The position numbers and the translations under genes are program-made. From Sulfitobacter sp. SK011 (GTDB taxonomy: Bacteria; Pseudomonadota; Alphaproteobacteria; Rhodobacterales; Rhodobacteraceae): DNA of 64,000 nt. The notes under the pieces are model-generated. The model was given only the letters and a program-made list of their open reading frames with translations. It was not told the origin of the DNA and ran no database searches. Numbering within the stretch: the first letter of the stretch is position 1; each line of letters starts with the position of its first letter. Of this stretch, positions 61,833-64,000 are shown in pieces. The stretch covers positions 1,116,001-1,180,000 of the forward strand of contig NZ_CP025803.1 of the NCBI RefSeq assembly GCF_003352065.1. Direction: 5' to 3'.

Positions 61833-62746
61833 CAATGACCGCTCGCCGCGCCGAGCGAATAAAGCTCGACCGGTTCCAACAGTAATTCCAGTGCAAGTTT
61901 GCCGCAGACCAACAGCACCATAAGCGCCAAAAGGATGCGCAATTGTTCGGCCTTCATCTTGACGCCGATGCGGGTGCCGATTTGCGCACCGATCACACCG
62001 CCGATGAGCAGCAGCACAGCCAGTACAATATCAACGGTAAAGTTTGTGGTGGCATGCAGCATGGTGGTAAAGGCGGTCACAAATATGATCTGAAAGAGCG
62101 ACGTCCCCACCACGACTTTGGTTGGCATACCCAAAAGATAGATCATCGCAGGCACCATGATAAATCCGCCGCCGACACCCATGATCGCAGCGAGGATACC
62201 GACCGCGACGCCCACGACCAGAGGCGGAATGACCGAAATATAAAGGCCCGAAACCCGGAACCGCATTTTGAAGGGCAGGCCATGGATCCAGTTATGCTTT
62301 TTACGCGCTGTCTTTTTGCCGGAACGGGTTTTGCGGATCGCATTCAACGATTCGATAAACATCAACCCGCCGATCACACCGAGAAAGATCACGTAACAAA
62401 GCTTGACCAGCAGATCGACCTGACCTTGGGCCTTGAGATAGTTGAACACCATCACACCCAAGGCGGCACCGATAAGACCCCCGATCAGCAGGACGGTGCC
62501 CATCCTCAAATCGACAGTCTTTCGCTTGAAATGCGCCAAAACCCCAGAAAACGAAGAGGCAACGATCTGGTTGGCCTCGGTGGCAACTGCGACCGCGGGG
62601 GGGATCCCGATAAAGAAAAGCAGCGGCGTCATCAAGAAGCCACCGCCTACCCCGAACATGCCGGACAGAATGCCAACAAGCCCACCCAACCCCAATAGGA
62701 GGAATGCGTTAACCGAAACTTCGGCGATGGGCAGGTATATTTGCAT
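61832..62746 (-). CDS. TauE/SafE-family sulfite exporter-like permease
   Basis: About 304 residues, eight or nine membrane helices. GLVGILSGMFGVGGGFLMTP and GILAAIMGVGGGFIMVP are the two internal repeats with the conserved GVGGGF motif. The basic loop KTRSGKKTARKKH separates the halves. Start at 62746 (MQIYLPIAEVSVN) is chosen from the usual N-terminus; longer readings add a short Cys-rich leader. This is a second TauE/SafE protein, distinct from the one at 40607. Confidence 0.85.
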   Translation of the reverse strand: MQIYLPIAEVSVNAFLLLGLGGLVGILSGMFGVGGGFLMTPLLFFIGIPPAVAVATEANQIVASSFSGVLAHFKRKTVDLRMGTVLLIGGLIGAALGVMVFNYLKAQGQVDLLVKLCYVIFLGVIGGLMFIESLNAIRKTRSGKKTARKKHNWIHGLPFKMRFRVSGLYISVIPPLVVGVAVGILAAIMGVGGGFIMVPAMIYLLGMPTKVVVGTSLFQIIFVTAFTTMLHATTNFTVDIVLAVLLLIGGVIGAQIGTRIGVKMKAEQLRILLALMVLLVCGKLALELLLEPVELYSLGAASGH

Positions 62747-62867
62747 GGCCCCCATTAGCGCAGGTCTTGTATCTAAATCAACTGTCCTTGCTGCTTTGCA
62801 GCAAGGAGGACCGATATCATTGGTCAAACTGGCCTTATAATCAGACCTTATAATTTGACCTGATGGC

Positions 62868-63836
62868 TCAGCGTTCTTTCACGTAAGGTTCGCCACCCGC
62901 GCGGGGCGGAATGGCCTTGCCGCCGAACCCAGCCAAAATGATGACGGTCATCACATATGGCAGCGCCCCCAACAACTGGCCCTGAACCTTGATGCCAACC
63001 AACGCTTCGATCACATCTGGACGCGTTTCCAACGCACCAAACAGCCCAAAGAGCAACGTCGCATAAAGCGCATACCACGGCCGCCACTTGGAAAAGATCA
63101 ATGCGGCAAGCGCGATAAACCCTCGCCCAGCTGACATGTCTTTGACAAATCCTGCCTGCAAGGCCGTGCTGAGATAGGCCCCCGCGATGCCACAAAGCAC
63201 GCCGCAAATCGCCACCGCCGCATAGCGCAGGGCGACCACGGAAACGCCAGCCGTGTCCACGGCTGCGGGATTTTCGCCGACCGCGCGCAGGCGCAGCCCA
63301 AACCGCGTGCGATACAGCAGCCACCATGACAAAGGCACCGCCGCGAAGGCCATGTAGACGAGGATCGAATGGCCTGAAATCAGTTCTGCATAAAGCGGTC
63401 CGATAATCGGTACATCGGCCATGGCATCCGCACCGGGCAGGGTAATCGCCTCAAACCGGGCACCGCCCATCAACGACGGCGTCCGCCCGCCTTGGCTGAA
63501 CCAGTCCTGCGCAATCAGCACGGTCATACCTGCCGCCAGAAAGTTGATCGCCACGCCGGAAATCAGTTGGTTGCCGCGAAAGGTAATCGACGCGACACCA
63601 TGCAGCGCGCTGAGCATCAGAGATGCGCCCATGCCAGCCGCCAAGCCAATCCAGACGGACCCGGAAAGCGATGCCACGGCAGCAGAGAAGAACGCCGCCG
63701 CCAGCATTTTGCCCTCAAGGCCAATGTCGAAAATGCCCGCTCGTTCACTGAACAGACCCGCAAGGCAGGCCAGAAGCAACGGTGTGGCAAGGCGGACAGT
63801 GCTGTCGAGCAGTTGGATGAGCGTTGCGTAATCCAT
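62868..63836 (-). CDS. BMP-type ABC permease of a second transport system
   Basis: 322 residues, very hydrophobic. LLLACLAGLFSERAGIFDIG, LRAVGENPAAVDTAGVSVV and SAGRGFIALAALIFSKW match the second permease of the 1173-5726 system. The stop overlap with the upstream gene and a GTG at 63839 leave the start open between 63836 and 63839. It belongs to a nucleoside- or purine-type ABC importer whose ATPase and binding protein must lie beyond the window edge. Confidence 0.9.
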   Translation of the reverse strand: MDYATLIQLLDSTVRLATPLLLACLAGLFSERAGIFDIGLEGKMLAAAFFSAAVASLSGSVWIGLAAGMGASLMLSALHGVASITFRGNQLISGVAINFLAAGMTVLIAQDWFSQGGRTPSLMGGARFEAITLPGADAMADVPIIGPLYAELISGHSILVYMAFAAVPLSWWLLYRTRFGLRLRAVGENPAAVDTAGVSVVALRYAAVAICGVLCGIAGAYLSTALQAGFVKDMSAGRGFIALAALIFSKWRPWYALYATLLFGLFGALETRPDVIEALVGIKVQGQLLGALPYVMTVIILAGFGGKAIPPRAGGEPYVKER

Positions 63837-63840
63837 CACT

Positions 63841-64000
63841 TCACCGCCTTTGCCGTTTTGGATTTACGCAAGGCGAGGAATATGCGCTCAAGCGGCATCC
63901 GCACCATGTTATCGAGCGCGCCTGTGAACAGGATCACAAGCGCTTGAATCACGACGATCAATTCGCGGGGGATCGATGTCCAAAGCGCAAGCTCCGCACC
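63841..64000 (-). CDS. BMP-type ABC permease, C-terminal fragment at window edge
   Basis: The last 52 codons are visible: ELIVVIQALVILFTGALDNM, then MPLERIFLALRKSKTAKAVK and a stop. This matches the C-terminal end of the first permease in BMP-type systems. It overlaps the next start region at TGAAGTGATG. The rest of the gene is outside the window. Confidence 0.85.

Noticed and set aside
61943-62698. 251-codon open frame on the plus strand
   Set aside because: Antisense of the TauE/SafE gene; His/Asp-rich shadow of hydrophobic codons.

Overview
The window looks like chromosomal DNA of a marine Rhodobacterales bacterium (Roseobacter-type Alphaproteobacteria). The reasons are an Entner-Doudoroff operon, an ethylmalonyl-CoA (EMC) pathway gene set next to the TCA-cycle operons, a two-lipoyl SucB, an H-NS/HvrA-like protein, a Hint-domain protein, a LuxR/LuxI pair behind a CtrA-type box, and small families typical of the group (DUF4175, NnrU, DUF1194, DUF1989, TIGR02186). 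No tRNA, rRNA, CRISPR array, insertion sequence or prophage was seen. The identification rests on protein motifs read by eye; no database search was run.

Layout. 1-995: C-truncated class III aminotransferase. 1173-7016: nucleoside/nucleobase uptake operon (BMP-type binding protein, double ATPase, two permeases) ending in a CodA-like deaminase. 7013-7894: BadF-type sugar kinase. 8059-12333: gap-edd-eda plus a HAD phosphatase, with a LacI-type operator over the promoter. 12347-14306: winged-helix regulator and Hint protein. 14320-20945: TlpA thioredoxin back to back with argH, two tiny lipoproteins, a DUF2834 protein, lysA and a large DUF4175 protein. 20995-24895: zinc-ribbon protein, ftsE-ftsX, acyltransferase, flavin-binding protein. 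24979-36110 (minus strand): lpdA, a MAPEG trio, VOC protein, and the sucC-[secreted protein]-sucD-[DUF805]-sucA-sucB run. 36468-37001: cysteine-dioxygenase-like cupin. 37194-39865 (minus): EMC operon mcl2-nnrU-like-DUF1737-mch. 40195-42383: small secreted protein, TauE/SafE permease, PRC-barrel protein. 42543-43505: mdh between two hairpin terminators. 44470-49073: sdhCDA-lipoprotein-methyltransferase-sdhB. 49110-51897: small membrane protein, DUF1989 protein, deoD, lipoprotein, H-NS protein. 51981-56954: ecm, PlsB-like acyltransferase, ccr. 57171-61073: small ORF-luxR-luxI, RecD-like helicase, SDR. 61074-62746: TIGR02186 protein with TauE/SafE exporter. 62868-64000: permeases of a second BMP-type ABC system.

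How the genes fit together. gap-edd-eda takes 6-phosphogluconate to pyruvate and oxidises triose phosphate. lpdA, sucAB, sucCD, sdhCDAB and mdh cover 2-oxoglutarate to oxaloacetate. ccr, ecm, mch and mcl2 cover four steps of acetyl-CoA assimilation by the EMC pathway and feed into the same C4 pool. The clearest unexplained signal is a twin palindrome, two copies of TGTGATCACA exactly 20 bp apart, found upstream of both sucC and sdhC and nowhere else exactly in the window as far as I could see. It suggests one shared regulator for the suc and sdh operons. A second notable signal is a perfect TTAA-N7-TTAAC (CtrA-type) box just upstream of the quorum-sensing locus.
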